From the NCBI GenBank assembly GCA_934448295.1, contig CAKSEY010000008.1:1-64000 (forward strand): a DNA stretch of 64,000 nt, given 5' to 3'. This document shows positions 54,544 through 63,941 of the stretch, in pieces. The stretch is from an uncultured Oscillospiraceae bacterium. Lineage in GTDB: Bacteria; Bacillota; Clostridia; Oscillospirales; Ruminococcaceae. The number at the start of each line of letters is the position of its first letter. The first letter of the stretch is position 1. Under the pieces are notes generated by a model, which was not told where the DNA came from, made no database searches, and worked only from the letters and a program-made list of their open reading frames with translations. Made by a program: the position numbers and the translations under genes.

Positions 54544-55152
54544 TTATTCTCTGTGTTCAATAACCAGCGCCGTGCCGCCATGGACGATTATCCTGCCCGT
54601 ATCCTCTGCGACCTCATTGCTTACGCCAAGCGGATAGGAATTGTCCAGCCGATAGCGTATCAGCCCGTATTTCATGCCGTATTCGCTGACCATGCAGGTC
54701 TCCCCGTAGGAAAACACCGATACATAACCGTGGAATTTCGGTATCTCCGCTTCCCGCTCATGAACAAGATATATCCTGTCGCTCGGTGTAATTATCTCGG
54801 CGTATACCCCGCGCTTTCTCATCATTTCCAGCGTCTGGATGTTTGCAAAGGAATGATCCGGTCTGCCGCCAAGCGCACAGTAAAGCCGTATTTCATCGCA
54901 GCCTTCATCAATAGCCGTTTCGCAGGCAAGGATCGCGTCCGTGTCGTCTTTTTCCGGCTGGACTTTTATCACCCTGATCCCCTCCGGCGGCTTTTCCTCG
55001 GCGCTGTCGAAATCCCCGACTATTATATCCGGGACTACCCCGGCGGCAAGGGCGATATCCAATCCCCTGTCGGCGCAGATGATAAGCCCCTCCGGTTTTT
55101 CATGCAGCACTCCGCCCGGAGCGCCGCAGATTATTGAACAGATTTTTGACAC
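54544..55152 (-). CDS. thiN: Thiamine pyrophosphokinase
   Basis: 202 residues; transfers pyrophosphate from ATP to thiamine to make thiamine diphosphate. Family motifs: ICADRGLDIALAAGVVPDII, VGDFDSAEEKP, and LYCALGGRPDHSFANIQTL with the catalytic DH. The start is 4 bases after the rsgA stop. In many Firmicutes rpe (ribulose-phosphate 3-epimerase) lies between rsgA and thiN; it is missing here. Confidence 0.95.
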   Translation of the reverse strand: MSKICSIICGAPGGVLHEKPEGLIICADRGLDIALAAGVVPDIIVGDFDSAEEKPPEGIRVIKVQPEKDDTDAILACETAIDEGCDEIRLYCALGGRPDHSFANIQTLEMMRKRGVYAEIITPSDRIYLVHEREAEIPKFHGYVSVFSYGETCMVSEYGMKYGLIRYRLDNSYPLGVSNEVAEDTGRIIVHGGTALVIEHRE

Positions 55153-55156
55153 AGGC

Positions 55157-56089
55157 TCACTCCCAGTCCTTTATTTTGCTTGATTCCTCATACATTCTGA
55201 GGTAGCTCTCATAGCGTGATTTTGCGATTTCTCTCGATTCCGCCGCAGCGCGCACCGCGCAGTCCTTTTCCTTTATGTGCGCGCAGTCCGTAAAGCGGCA
55301 TTTTTCGGCGAATTTTCCGAATTCCCTAAAGCTGTTGTCCAGCTCGTCCGCCGGGATACGGCAGTAGCGCTCCGTGTCAACGGTGGAAAATCCCGGCGTG
55401 TCGGCGGCATAGCCAGAAAGCCCCGGGTCAAGCTCCCAGAGTCGATAAAGCTCCACCTGCCTTGTGGTATGCTTGCCGCGCCCGAGTTTCTTGCTGGTGA
55501 TCCCGGTTTCAAGCCCGAGCTGGGGGAACATCGAGTTCATCAGGCTGGATTTTCCTACCCCGGAATTGCCGATAAATGCGGTTATCCTGCCGTTTATGAA
55601 CTCCCGCACGGTTTCAGCACCCTCGCTGGTGAGGTTGTTCACCATGCAGACGCGTATCCCGATTTTCCGGTAAATTCCGGCAAGCTCGTCCTCTCGTTTA
55701 AGGTCGGGCTTTGTGAACGCTATCATTGGTTCAATGCCCTTGCTGTCGGCTATTGCGATAAGCTTGTCCAGAATAAACCTGTTTGGAGCAGGGTCGGCGC
55801 AGCTTATTACAAACACGATCCCGTCAAGATTTGCCAGCGGCGGCCGTATCAGGAAATTCCTGCGCTCCTTTATTTTTGAAATCAGCGGCTCGTGATTTTC
55901 CTGGCACTCGACGACAACCCGGTCGCCGGCGCTGGGACTTATTCCGTCCTGCCGGAATATTCCGCGGGCAGCGCATTTAAAGCTTTGTCCGCTGGGAGCG
56001 CCGTCGCCCTCAACGCCCGAAAGGGCATCTACATAATAGATGCCCCCGACTGCCTTTGTAATTATTCCGTGATGATATTCAGCAGAAAT
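55157..56089 (-). CDS. rsgA: Ribosome small subunit-dependent GTPase A, apparent ATT start
   Basis: Circularly permuted GTPase that checks 30S maturation. N-terminal OB fold (GIITKAVGGIYYVDA, ARGIFRQDGISPSAGDRVVV, RRNFLIRPPLANLDGIV-like), then G4 TKPDL, G1 GNSGVGKSS, G3 DTPGFS, and a C-terminal zinc site (CRFTDCAHIKEKDCAV). The OB fold is in frame up to a TGA at the prkC end, but there is no ATG, GTG or TTG before a GTG at 55816, which would delete the OB fold. The best start is ATT at 56089 (GGGGGT lies just upstream), giving 310 residues. Alternatively, one base is missing after the out-of-frame ATG at 56094. Confidence 0.88.
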   Translation of the reverse strand: MSAEYHHGIITKAVGGIYYVDALSGVEGDGAPSGQSFKCAARGIFRQDGISPSAGDRVVVECQENHEPLISKIKERRNFLIRPPLANLDGIVFVISCADPAPNRFILDKLIAIADSKGIEPMIAFTKPDLKREDELAGIYRKIGIRVCMVNNLTSEGAETVREFINGRITAFIGNSGVGKSSLMNSMFPQLGLETGITSKKLGRGKHTTRQVELYRLWELDPGLSGYAADTPGFSTVDTERYCRIPADELDNSFREFGKFAEKCRFTDCAHIKEKDCAVRAAAESREIAKSRYESYLRMYEESSKIKDWE

Positions 56090-56106
56090 ATCATTACCCC
56101 CAGTCT

Positions 56107-58428
56107 TTACTCAACAGATATTCCGGGATCCGGCTCAATAGGTTCAGTTGCCGGATGCGTGGTTGTCTGCTCCGGCTCGGTTTCGGTCTGAGACTCCGGC
56201 TCCGTCTCGGGCGGAGTTTCCGGCTCGGTCACGGTCGGAGTTTCCGGCTCAGTTTCAGGAACGGAGGTCTCCTCGGATATAACTGGAACATCCGGTTCCT
56301 CAGTGTCAACAGTGGGCTCAGGCGTATCCGCCTTCTGGAGCTCGCTGAACACGCTGCTGTATACGATATCCTCTGCGGTAGCCTTGCTGCCGTCCTCCGG
56401 GAAGTTAACGGTTATCTCAATATAAGTGCCGCTCTTGCCGGTATCAATAGACGTTACCTTGACCGTCAGCACCTTGGTCTCGCCGGGCTTGCCGACTACC
56501 TCATAGCTCAGGGTCTTGCTGGAAACAAGTCCTACGTCCAGGGTCTGGCTTGCGCTCTCGTCAAGAACTCCATCAACGAAGTATCTGAACTCGAACTCGC
56601 CGGTCGCCTTCTTCGGAAGCGTGAACGTGAGCTTTCTGGTCTTTTCGGAGATCTCGCCCGTGCTTACCTTGAGGATTATCTCAGTGTCGCGGTCAACGAG
56701 GTTCTGCGGCTCAATGCTCTGCTCCATTACAACGTCCTTTTCAACGTCCTCGGAGTCAACGCGCTCGATAGTTGCGTTGAGGTGGTATTCCTCGGCTCTC
56801 TGGAGTGCAACGCTCAGCGGCAGGTCAACGAATTTCGGCACGAATACGCCGGTATTCTTCGGACCGCTGCTTATGAACAGAACGACCGTGCTGCCCTGCT
56901 CCGCCATCTCATGGGCTGCCGGCTCGGTGCGGATAACGTAATCCTTGGCGATATCGTCGGATTCATCATAGGTCTTCTTGACCTTGAAGCCGTCCTTGCG
57001 CAGCTTGCTCTCCGCAACGGAAGCGGTCAGGTTCTCAAGATCCTGTATCTCCACGGTGCGGATACCCTTGCTGACCTTAACGGTCACCTCGGTGCCTATC
57101 TTGACCTTGCGTCCCTCGGGGAACTCCTGGTCGAAGATCTGATCCTTGGTCACGTCGCTCCACTCCTGCTGGGGCACAAGCGTCATCACGCTGGAATACT
57201 GCGACTTTGCCTCGTCCCATGACATTCCAACAAGGTTCGGCATAAGGAACTCGTTGCTGTCTGAAACGCTGACTGTGGAGCTGTTGTTTATGCCTATTAC
57301 GGAGCTTACCTGATCAGGGGTAACGTTCAGGTTCCTGAAAACTATCGTCATTACCAGGAAAACAGTCGCGATAACGAACGCCGTACCTACCGCAAACAGT
57401 ATCGGTATCAGCGGGGAGCGGCGCTCCTCGTACTCGTCGTCGTCATCTTCCTCGTATTCCTCGTCGTCGCCCTCGTTTTCCGGCTCGATATTCGCGGTCT
57501 GCTTACGGCGGGTGCGCTCCTGCTCGGCGGCGGGGATCGGGCGGTCGAAGTACTTGGTGGTTCCATCCGTGGAATTATACTTGTACTCGAAGATCATGCC
57601 GGGGTTCTTCTTGAACTCCTCGAGATCCTTTATCATTTCGCCGGCGGTCTGGTAGCGCTGCGCCGGATCCTTCTGCATTGCGCGGAGCACTATCTGCTCC
57701 AGCCCCTCGGGAATGGTGCTGTTTATCTCGGTGGGCTTCTTAGGGGTGCTCTGCATATGCATCAGCGCGATGGAAACCGGAGAATCCCCGTCAAACGGCT
57801 TCTTGCCGGTGAGCATTTCGTACAGCGCCACGCCTACGGAATAGATATCGCTGCGCTCGTCGGTGATGTCGCCGCGCGCCTGCTCCGGGCTGATGTAGTG
57901 CACTGAGCCGATGGTCTTTTCGGAAACGGTCTTGTTGTTCTCGCGGTTGAATCTGGCAATGCCGAAATCCATGACCTTTATCGTTCCGTCAGCCAGCAGC
58001 ATTACGTTGCTGGACTTTATGTCGCGGTGCACGATCCCACGGTCGTGCGCGTGCTGGAGCGCCTTAAGTATCTGCACCGTGAAATGCACGGCGTCGCGCC
58101 ATTTAAGTACGCCCTGCTGCTCGATGTAATCGGTGAGGGTGATCCCGTCGACATATTCCATGACGATAAACTGCACCTTGTCGGTGAACCCCACGTCGTA
58201 TATCTTGACGATATTCGGGTGGGAAAGCAGCGCTATCGCCTTGGATTCATTCCTGAAACGTCTGAGGAACTCCTCGCTGCCTGCAAATTCAGTTTTGAGA
58301 ATTTTTACAGCAACAATGCGGTCCTCAACAATATCGTGGGCGCGGTAAATATCCGCCATTCCGCCCACGCCGATAAGCTCCAGCAGCTCATATCTGCCGT
58401 CGAGCTTCTTTCCGATATTACTGTCCAT
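56107..58428 (-). CDS. prkC: Ser/Thr protein kinase with PASTA repeats
   Basis: 773 residues. Kinase domain 1-270: glycine loop LIGVGGMADIYRA, Lys42, catalytic Asp136 in HRDIKSSN, DFG 154-156. Juxtamembrane acidic stretch, one membrane helix at about 340-366, then three PASTA repeats outside the cell (starting near FLMPNLVGMSWDEAKSQY, VEIQDLENLTASVAESKL and VFVPKFVDLPLSVALQRA), which sense cell-wall fragments. An extra beta-rich domain and a Thr/Glu/Pro-rich tail follow. Forms the signalling pair with prpC. A consensus promoter lies directly upstream. Confidence 0.96.
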   Translation of the reverse strand: MDSNIGKKLDGRYELLELIGVGGMADIYRAHDIVEDRIVAVKILKTEFAGSEEFLRRFRNESKAIALLSHPNIVKIYDVGFTDKVQFIVMEYVDGITLTDYIEQQGVLKWRDAVHFTVQILKALQHAHDRGIVHRDIKSSNVMLLADGTIKVMDFGIARFNRENNKTVSEKTIGSVHYISPEQARGDITDERSDIYSVGVALYEMLTGKKPFDGDSPVSIALMHMQSTPKKPTEINSTIPEGLEQIVLRAMQKDPAQRYQTAGEMIKDLEEFKKNPGMIFEYKYNSTDGTTKYFDRPIPAAEQERTRRKQTANIEPENEGDDEEYEEDDDDEYEERRSPLIPILFAVGTAFVIATVFLVMTIVFRNLNVTPDQVSSVIGINNSSTVSVSDSNEFLMPNLVGMSWDEAKSQYSSVMTLVPQQEWSDVTKDQIFDQEFPEGRKVKIGTEVTVKVSKGIRTVEIQDLENLTASVAESKLRKDGFKVKKTYDESDDIAKDYVIRTEPAAHEMAEQGSTVVLFISSGPKNTGVFVPKFVDLPLSVALQRAEEYHLNATIERVDSEDVEKDVVMEQSIEPQNLVDRDTEIILKVSTGEISEKTRKLTFTLPKKATGEFEFRYFVDGVLDESASQTLDVGLVSSKTLSYEVVGKPGETKVLTVKVTSIDTGKSGTYIEITVNFPEDGSKATAEDIVYSSVFSELQKADTPEPTVDTEEPDVPVISEETSVPETEPETPTVTEPETPPETEPESQTETEPEQTTTHPATEPIEPDPGISVE

Positions 58429-58521
58429 AAATGCTCCGCCATTTCTCCATACATTTGTATATTATACCCTGCACCGTATGGAAGTGCAGATAAACTTCTG
58501 AAATACATCTATGTCTTTAAT

Positions 58522-58550
58522 ATAATACCATATTGCACTCAGAATGTCAA
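58522..58550 (-). promoter_or_regulatory. Internal promoter before prkC
   Basis: TTGACA (58550-58545), 17 bases, TATTAT (58527-58522) on the minus strand in the 164-base gap between prpC and prkC. It would drive prkC-rsgA-thiN apart from the upstream genes. Confidence 0.8.
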
Positions 58551-58592
58551 CCGCCACGCAAAAATTGTAATCAAACTGTAATCATATCCGCT

Positions 58593-59330
58593 TTATACCG
58601 CCGCAAGCGCCACGGAAATATTGTCGTGACCGCCGCTGGCATTTGCGCAGTCTATCAGTGCGCCGCATATTTCCTCTGCGGGATTTTCAAAGCATATGTC
58701 AAGGATATCCATGTCATCGACATATGATGAAAGCCCGTCCGAGCACAGCAGCAGCATTTCGCCTTCTTTTAAGTCGACCTCGTAATAATCCGGAGTTACC
58801 AGGCTTTCAGCGCCTATCGCGCGGGTTATCTTGCTTCTGTCCGGGTGATTCCGCGCCTGCTCGGCGGTTATTTCGCCCCGGTCCACCAGGTCCTGCACAT
58901 GGGAGTGGTCGCGGGTTATCTGCTGGATACAGTCGCTGTCCTCCGAGGAAAACAGGTGGTAGCAGCGGCTGTCGCCTACGTTCACGATATATGCCCTGCC
59001 GTCGGAGATTATCGCCGCGACGCAGGTCGTGCCCATCACCGCGCCGTAGTTCCTCGCGGATTCGTCGCATACTGCGGAATTCGCCGCAGACACCGCCGTA
59101 ATAAGCAGATTCCGCACGGTATTGCGGCTCATCAGCCCGGAAAAATTCTCCCGGATCCGCCTGGAAATTATCTCCACCGCCATGCTGCTGGCAAGCTCTC
59201 CGTGGGTCTCGCCGCCCATTCCATCGCAGAGCACTGCGGCGCAGGCTCCGTCCGTGAGCGTTTCGCTCCATATGCAGTCCTGATTCTGCTCGCGTTTAAG
59301 TCCTATGTCAGTCTTGCTGTATATCTTCAT
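58593..59330 (-). CDS. prpC: PP2C-type Ser/Thr phosphatase
   Basis: 245 residues; reverses PrkC phosphorylation using two Mn or Mg ions. Motifs: GLKREQNQD at the start, VLCDGMGGETHGELAS, GTTCVAAIISDGRAYIVNVG, MLLLCSDGLSSYVDD and ASGGHDNISV. ATG overlaps the rlmN stop (ATGA). Confidence 0.95.
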   Translation of the reverse strand: MKIYSKTDIGLKREQNQDCIWSETLTDGACAAVLCDGMGGETHGELASSMAVEIISRRIRENFSGLMSRNTVRNLLITAVSAANSAVCDESARNYGAVMGTTCVAAIISDGRAYIVNVGDSRCYHLFSSEDSDCIQQITRDHSHVQDLVDRGEITAEQARNHPDRSKITRAIGAESLVTPDYYEVDLKEGEMLLLCSDGLSSYVDDMDILDICFENPAEEICGALIDCANASGGHDNISVALAAV

Positions 59331-60424
59331 AACTCACCGCCTGTTGTGTTGTCAGAGGCGCCGCCCTGCTCGTTCATTCCGTCGTCGCGGCGGAGCTGCC
59401 CGCAGGCCGCGTTTATATCCGCCCCGAGGGTACGGCGCACCGTCGCGTTTATCCCCGCGTCGCACAGGCGCTTCTGGAAGCGCTCAACAGAGCGGCTCTT
59501 GCGGAAATCGCGCTCCCTTATCTCGTTTATCGGGATAAGGTTCACATGGCACAACATTCCGCCGAGGAGATTTATAAGCTCCTGCGCGGACTGCTCCGTG
59601 TCGTTCACGCCCTCGATGAGCGAATACTCGAAGCTGATACGGCGGCCGGTCTTGTCGAAGTAGTACCGGCAGGCTTTCATCAGCTCGTCGAGATGGTATT
59701 TTCTGTTTATCGGCATTATCTCGCTGCGCCGCTCGTCAGTCGCCGCGTGGAGCGAAATCGAGAGCGTCAGCCCGGTTTTAAGCTCCGCAAGGTCGTATAT
59801 CCGCGGGACTACCCCGCAGGTCGAAAGCGAGATGTGCCGCAGGCTCATGCCGTCCCCGCCGCTGTTCATCAGCGTCAGGAATTTCAGCACGTTGTCGTAG
59901 TTGTCCAGCGGCTCACCGATTCCCATAAGCACTATGCTGTCAACGTGCCTGCCGCTGTCGCGCTCGGTCTCGTAGACCTGGAGCAGCATTTCGCTCGGCA
60001 GCAGGTGCCGCACGAAGCCCGCGATGGTGCTTGCGCAGAAACGGCAGCCCATACGGCAGCCCACCTGCGTGGAAATGCACAGGCTGTTGCCGTGCTTGTA
60101 CTCCATAAGCACCGTCTCGACCGCCTCGCCGTCCGGAAGCCCATAAAGATATTTTACCGTATTATCCAGCGCAGATACAAGTCTTTTTTTAATAATTAGG
60201 TGTTTTAGACAAAATTTTCTTGCAAGCTCCTCGCGGAATTGTGCAGAAATATTGGTCATCTGTGAAAAATCACTGACTTTCTTGACATGCAGCCAATCAT
60301 AGATCTGCTTTGCGCGGAACGCCTTTTCGCCCATAGCGGTGACTTCGGCGGTCAGCTCCTCCCTTGTCAGTGAAAGGATATCTATTTTTTCAAGCTCGTT
60401 CAATCGGTTCAGCCTTTCTGTCAT
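59327..60424 (-). CDS. rlmN: 23S rRNA (adenine-2503-C2)/tRNA methyltransferase
   Basis: 365 residues. Radical SAM cluster Cys123, Cys127, Cys130 in QVGCRMGCRFCAST. Also CGVVPRIYDLA, GVNDTEQSAQELI, and the substrate Cys near the end (LGADINAACGQL). Methylates A2503 of 23S rRNA and A37 of some tRNAs. Overlaps prpC and rsmB by 4 bases. Confidence 0.97.
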   Translation of the reverse strand: MTERLNRLNELEKIDILSLTREELTAEVTAMGEKAFRAKQIYDWLHVKKVSDFSQMTNISAQFREELARKFCLKHLIIKKRLVSALDNTVKYLYGLPDGEAVETVLMEYKHGNSLCISTQVGCRMGCRFCASTIAGFVRHLLPSEMLLQVYETERDSGRHVDSIVLMGIGEPLDNYDNVLKFLTLMNSGGDGMSLRHISLSTCGVVPRIYDLAELKTGLTLSISLHAATDERRSEIMPINRKYHLDELMKACRYYFDKTGRRISFEYSLIEGVNDTEQSAQELINLLGGMLCHVNLIPINEIRERDFRKSRSVERFQKRLCDAGINATVRRTLGADINAACGQLRRDDGMNEQGGASDNTTGGEL

Positions 60425-61740
60425 TTAACTCTGCGGAAAGAAGCGGTGAAGAATCCGTCGCCGCCGTTTTCGTCCGGGCAGTAGGTTCTCATCGGCTCGC
60501 CCGCCGCCGCTGCATACGGCACCGGCTGGACTATCGGCGAGAATTCCGGGTGCTGCTCCGCAAATTTCCCGGCGACATCATCATTTTCCGCGCGGGAAAG
60601 CGTGCAGGTGGAATACACCAGCGTCCCGCCGGGCTTAACGTACCGCGCGGAGGTCTCCAGTATCCTGTACTGTATGTCGGGCAGCCCCGCGAATTCCTCC
60701 GGGGATTTGTACTTTATCTCCGGCTTTCTGCGGATAACCCCCAGCCCGGAGCACGGAACGTCGCACAGGACCCTGTCCGCCTGCGGAAGCTCCGCATTGA
60801 ACACGGAAGCGTCGTTCTGCATGGCGGTGAGTATCTTTATCCCGAGCCTTGCCGCGCCGTCCTCTATAAGCCCGACGCGCATATCATGTATATCCATGCT
60901 GTACAGCCTGCCGTTGTTCCCCATCAGCTCCGCAAGGGTGAAGCTCTTTCCGCCGGGGGCGGCGCAGACGTCCAGAACGGTTTCGTTCACCACCGGGCGG
61001 AGCGTCAGGCAGCAGAGCTGCGACGATATGTCCTGAACATGGAAAAGTCCCTGGCGGAACGGCGCACATTTCTCAATGTCGCCGGATTTCTCCAGGCGGA
61101 TACAGTTTTCAAGCCCGGGGTATGCCTCCGCTTTGATTTTGTGCTTCGCAAGCTCTGCAAGGAGTTTTTCGGCGGTGGTCTTTATGGTGTTCACCCGGGC
61201 GTAGACCGGCGGCTTTCCCACCGAGGCTTTAAGCGCCCTTACCGCGAAATCCGTGCCGTATTCGTTCAGCAGCTTCTCCGTGAGCCACTCCGGGCAGGAG
61301 TACTCCACGGACAGCCGCTTTTCCGGTGCCATTCCCAGGTAGCTTATCTTCTTGCCGCCCCGGATAAAGCTGCGTAACATTCCGTTGACGAAGCCCTGCG
61401 CCGAGAAGCATTTCAGCTTCTTGCACATTTTCACGCTTTCGTTGACTGCCGCGCTCTCCGGCACAGAGGGCATGTACAGAAGCTGATACAGCCCGGTGCG
61501 GAGTATCTGCACCGCCGCCGGGTCAAGCTTTGCGAACGGTATCTTCGAGTTCTTTTCGATAACGTAGTCCAGCGTGAGCCTGCGCTCCAGGACTCCGTAG
61601 AACAGCGCCGCCGCAAAAGCCTTATCTCGGTCGCTGAGGTCGGATTCATTGAAAACATGGTTGAGCAGCAGGTTGGAATAAGCCTCGCTGCTGTCCATCT
61701 TCATCAGCATTTTTACGACTGTGAGCCGTGGTTCTGCCAT
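60421..61740 (-). CDS. rsmB: 16S rRNA (cytosine-967-C5)-methyltransferase
   Basis: 439 residues: N-terminal NusB-like domain (1-140), then an SAM-binding methyltransferase domain with VLDVCAAPGGKSF, and the catalytic cysteine in VLCDVPCSGLGVIRRKPEI, plus GGTLVYSTCTLSRAEND. GGAGG precedes the ATG. Coupled to rlmN. Confidence 0.96.
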   Translation of the reverse strand: MAEPRLTVVKMLMKMDSSEAYSNLLLNHVFNESDLSDRDKAFAAALFYGVLERRLTLDYVIEKNSKIPFAKLDPAAVQILRTGLYQLLYMPSVPESAAVNESVKMCKKLKCFSAQGFVNGMLRSFIRGGKKISYLGMAPEKRLSVEYSCPEWLTEKLLNEYGTDFAVRALKASVGKPPVYARVNTIKTTAEKLLAELAKHKIKAEAYPGLENCIRLEKSGDIEKCAPFRQGLFHVQDISSQLCCLTLRPVVNETVLDVCAAPGGKSFTLAELMGNNGRLYSMDIHDMRVGLIEDGAARLGIKILTAMQNDASVFNAELPQADRVLCDVPCSGLGVIRRKPEIKYKSPEEFAGLPDIQYRILETSARYVKPGGTLVYSTCTLSRAENDDVAGKFAEQHPEFSPIVQPVPYAAAAGEPMRTYCPDENGGDGFFTASFRRVK

Positions 61741-61758
61741 CAGCCAGTCCTCCTTTGT

Positions 61759-62484
61759 TTATCGTCTGTTGCGCGCGGCAAGCAGCCTGAGAAGCTGCGT
61801 AAAGGACACCGCAAGGCTAGCAACGTAGGTCATGGCTGCGGCGGTGAGAGTTCTCCTTGCGCCGTAAAGCTCGTCCTGTTCAAGAATTCCCTCGCTGCTT
61901 ATCGTCTGCATTGCGCGGCGGCTTGCGTTGAATTCCACCGGGAGCGTGACAAGCTGGAACACCACAACGAACAGGAACAGGATTATCCCCGCGTCCACCA
62001 GCGGCTCAAAGCTGAAAATCAGCCCCAGAATGAACACTATGAAATACATTGAAGAACCTATCTGCGCCAGCGGGAAAACCGCAGAGCGCACCTTTATCGG
62101 GACGTATCCCTGCGCGTGCTGTACCGCGTGACCGCACTCGTGCGCCGCAACGCCTATCGCCGCCAGCGAGGTGCTGTCGTAAACGCTTTCAGACAGCGAA
62201 ACTATATTAGTTTTCGGGTTGTAATTATCGGTGAGGCTTCCGCTTATGCGTACCACCTGCACGTTATAAAGCCCGTTTCTGTCGAGTATCCGCCTTGCGA
62301 CCTCTGCGGCGGTAATGCCGCGTCTGCTGCCCACACGGTTGTATTTATTGAACGTGGACTTCACGTTTGCCGAGCAGATCAGCGCGAAAATGAACGCCGC
62401 TATGCAGAGAAAATACGCGGTCGTGTAGTTCACGCTGAGGAAATTGGCTCTGTGAGCCGCTGCTGAGATCAATATCTGTACCAT
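61759..62484 (-). CDS. Membrane zinc metallopeptidase, YugP type
   Basis: 241 residues with the zinc-binding HECGH at 115-119 (VAAHECGHAVQHA), a preceding SLSESVYDSTSLAAIGV, and membrane helices at about 22-40, 135-160, 165-190 and 215-235. Substrate unknown. The gene order fmt-this-rsmB is typical of Firmicutes. Confidence 0.9.
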   Translation of the reverse strand: MVQILISAAAHRANFLSVNYTTAYFLCIAAFIFALICSANVKSTFNKYNRVGSRRGITAAEVARRILDRNGLYNVQVVRISGSLTDNYNPKTNIVSLSESVYDSTSLAAIGVAAHECGHAVQHAQGYVPIKVRSAVFPLAQIGSSMYFIVFILGLIFSFEPLVDAGIILFLFVVVFQLVTLPVEFNASRRAMQTISSEGILEQDELYGARRTLTAAAMTYVASLAVSFTQLLRLLAARNRR

Positions 62485-62547
62485 AAAATGCCTCCTGTCC
62501 AGGGGTGCTGTTCATTTACGGTTATATTATGCGCCGCCCTGCGGGAA

Positions 62548-63480
62548 TTACCCGAGTATCGTTCCCTTTGCGGGCTTTTTGCCGCGCAGATAAGCCTGTA
62601 CGTCCATGCGCTTGCCGCCCTCCGCCTGTATCTCGGTGAATTCCAGCGCGCCGTCTCCGCACATCACTGCAAAGGAATCCGGGGCGACTATCTCGCCGGG
62701 CTGACCGCTGTAATTGTTCGCGGAAAGTTTCGCGCCATAGACTTTAAGCCGCTTTCCGTCAAGCATGGTGTACGCGCAGGGAACCGCCGACATCGCGCGG
62801 ATAAAGTTCCTGACCTGCACAGCGGGCTTCGTGAAATCTATCAGAAGCTCCTCCTTGCTTATCATGGAAGCGTAGCAGGTGTCGCCCTCCTGCGGGATAC
62901 GCGGCGCGGTGCCGCTCTGTAATTCCTCCAGCGTGCGTACTATCAGCTTTCCGCCCATCTCCGCAAGCCTGTCGTGGAGCTCGGAGCCCGTCATATCCTC
63001 CGGGATTTCCATTTCATCCTTTAAAATCATGTCGCCGGTGTCAAGACCTTTCGCCATGTACATGGTGGTAACTCCGGTCTTTTTCTCTCCGAACTGTATG
63101 CAGCGCTGGATCGGCGCCGCTCCGCGGTACATCGGGAGAAGAGAAGCGTGCACGTTTATGCAGCCGTACTTCGGAAGCTCCAGAATGTTCTCCGGCAGTA
63201 TCTGCCCATATGCCACAACGACTATGCACTCCGGGGCGATTTTCTTCAGCACCTCAAGGGAGGTCTCCGCGTCCTCGCCCTTGCGCAGGCTGAGCGGCTG
63301 ATAGACCTCTATTCCGTGCTTTAGCGCGCACTCCTTAACTGGTGTCATCTGTATCTGCCTGCCGCGGTTCTTGGGCTTGTCCGGCTGGGTGAATACCGCC
63401 GCGACCTCGTGCCCGGCTTCGATAAGCTTCTCCAGGCAGGAAAGCGCAAACACCGGGGTGCCCATAAATACTATCTTCAT
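62548..63480 (-). CDS. fmt: Methionyl-tRNA formyltransferase
   Basis: 310 residues from ATG 63480 (overlapping the def stop, ATGA). Formylates initiator Met-tRNA. N-terminal formyl-transfer domain with GTPVFAL, NVHASLLPMYRGAAPIQ (Asn and His of the active site) and GLDTGDM (Asp), followed by the C-terminal beta-barrel. Works with def in the formylation cycle. Confidence 0.97.
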   Translation of the reverse strand: MKIVFMGTPVFALSCLEKLIEAGHEVAAVFTQPDKPKNRGRQIQMTPVKECALKHGIEVYQPLSLRKGEDAETSLEVLKKIAPECIVVVAYGQILPENILELPKYGCINVHASLLPMYRGAAPIQRCIQFGEKKTGVTTMYMAKGLDTGDMILKDEMEIPEDMTGSELHDRLAEMGGKLIVRTLEELQSGTAPRIPQEGDTCYASMISKEELLIDFTKPAVQVRNFIRAMSAVPCAYTMLDGKRLKVYGAKLSANNYSGQPGEIVAPDSFAVMCGDGALEFTEIQAEGGKRMDVQAYLRGKKPAKGTILG

Positions 63481-63941
63481 TCTTCGTCCTCCTCCCATTC
63501 GTCTACCTTGTCGGAATAGAGAATGCCGTTCAGATGGTCGGTCTCGTGGCAGAATGCCCGCGCCAGCAGCCCGGAGCCCACATACACTCTTTTCCTGCCG
63601 TAGCGATCCTGAGCCTTTATCTTCACCTTTGCGGGGCGCACCACATATCCGCTCTTTCCGGGATAGGAAAGGCAGCCCTCCGGCTCGCGCTGTTTTCCCT
63701 TTATCGCGACTATCACGGGATTCACAAGCTCCATCAGCCCGTGCTTATCGTCCGTGTCTATCACCACGGCGCGCTTTAAAACGCCCACCTGCGGCGCCGC
63801 AAGACCTACTCCGCCCGCCTCGTACATGGTCTCCGCCATGTCGTCAAGGAGCTCCCACAGCTCCTCGCTGAACTCAGTGACCTCCTCGCACTTCTGCCGG
63901 AGGGTCTCGTCTCCGAACTGCAATATATCAAGAACCGCCAT
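63477..63941 (-). CDS. def: Peptide deformylase
   Basis: 154 residues. Motif 1 GGVGLAAPQVG, motif 2 EGCLSYPG (metal-binding Cys), motif 3 CHETDHLNGILY (two His and the catalytic Glu). Removes N-terminal formyl groups. Upstream to the window end (63942-64000) no gene could be assigned. Confidence 0.97.
   Translation of the reverse strand: MAVLDILQFGDETLRQKCEEVTEFSEELWELLDDMAETMYEAGGVGLAAPQVGVLKRAVVIDTDDKHGLMELVNPVIVAIKGKQREPEGCLSYPGKSGYVVRPAKVKIKAQDRYGRKRVYVGSGLLARAFCHETDHLNGILYSDKVDEWEEDEE

Noticed and set aside
56155..57222. 355-codon open frame opposite prkC
   Set aside because: Low-complexity Arg/Leu-rich mirror of the Glu/Thr/Pro tail and PASTA repeats.
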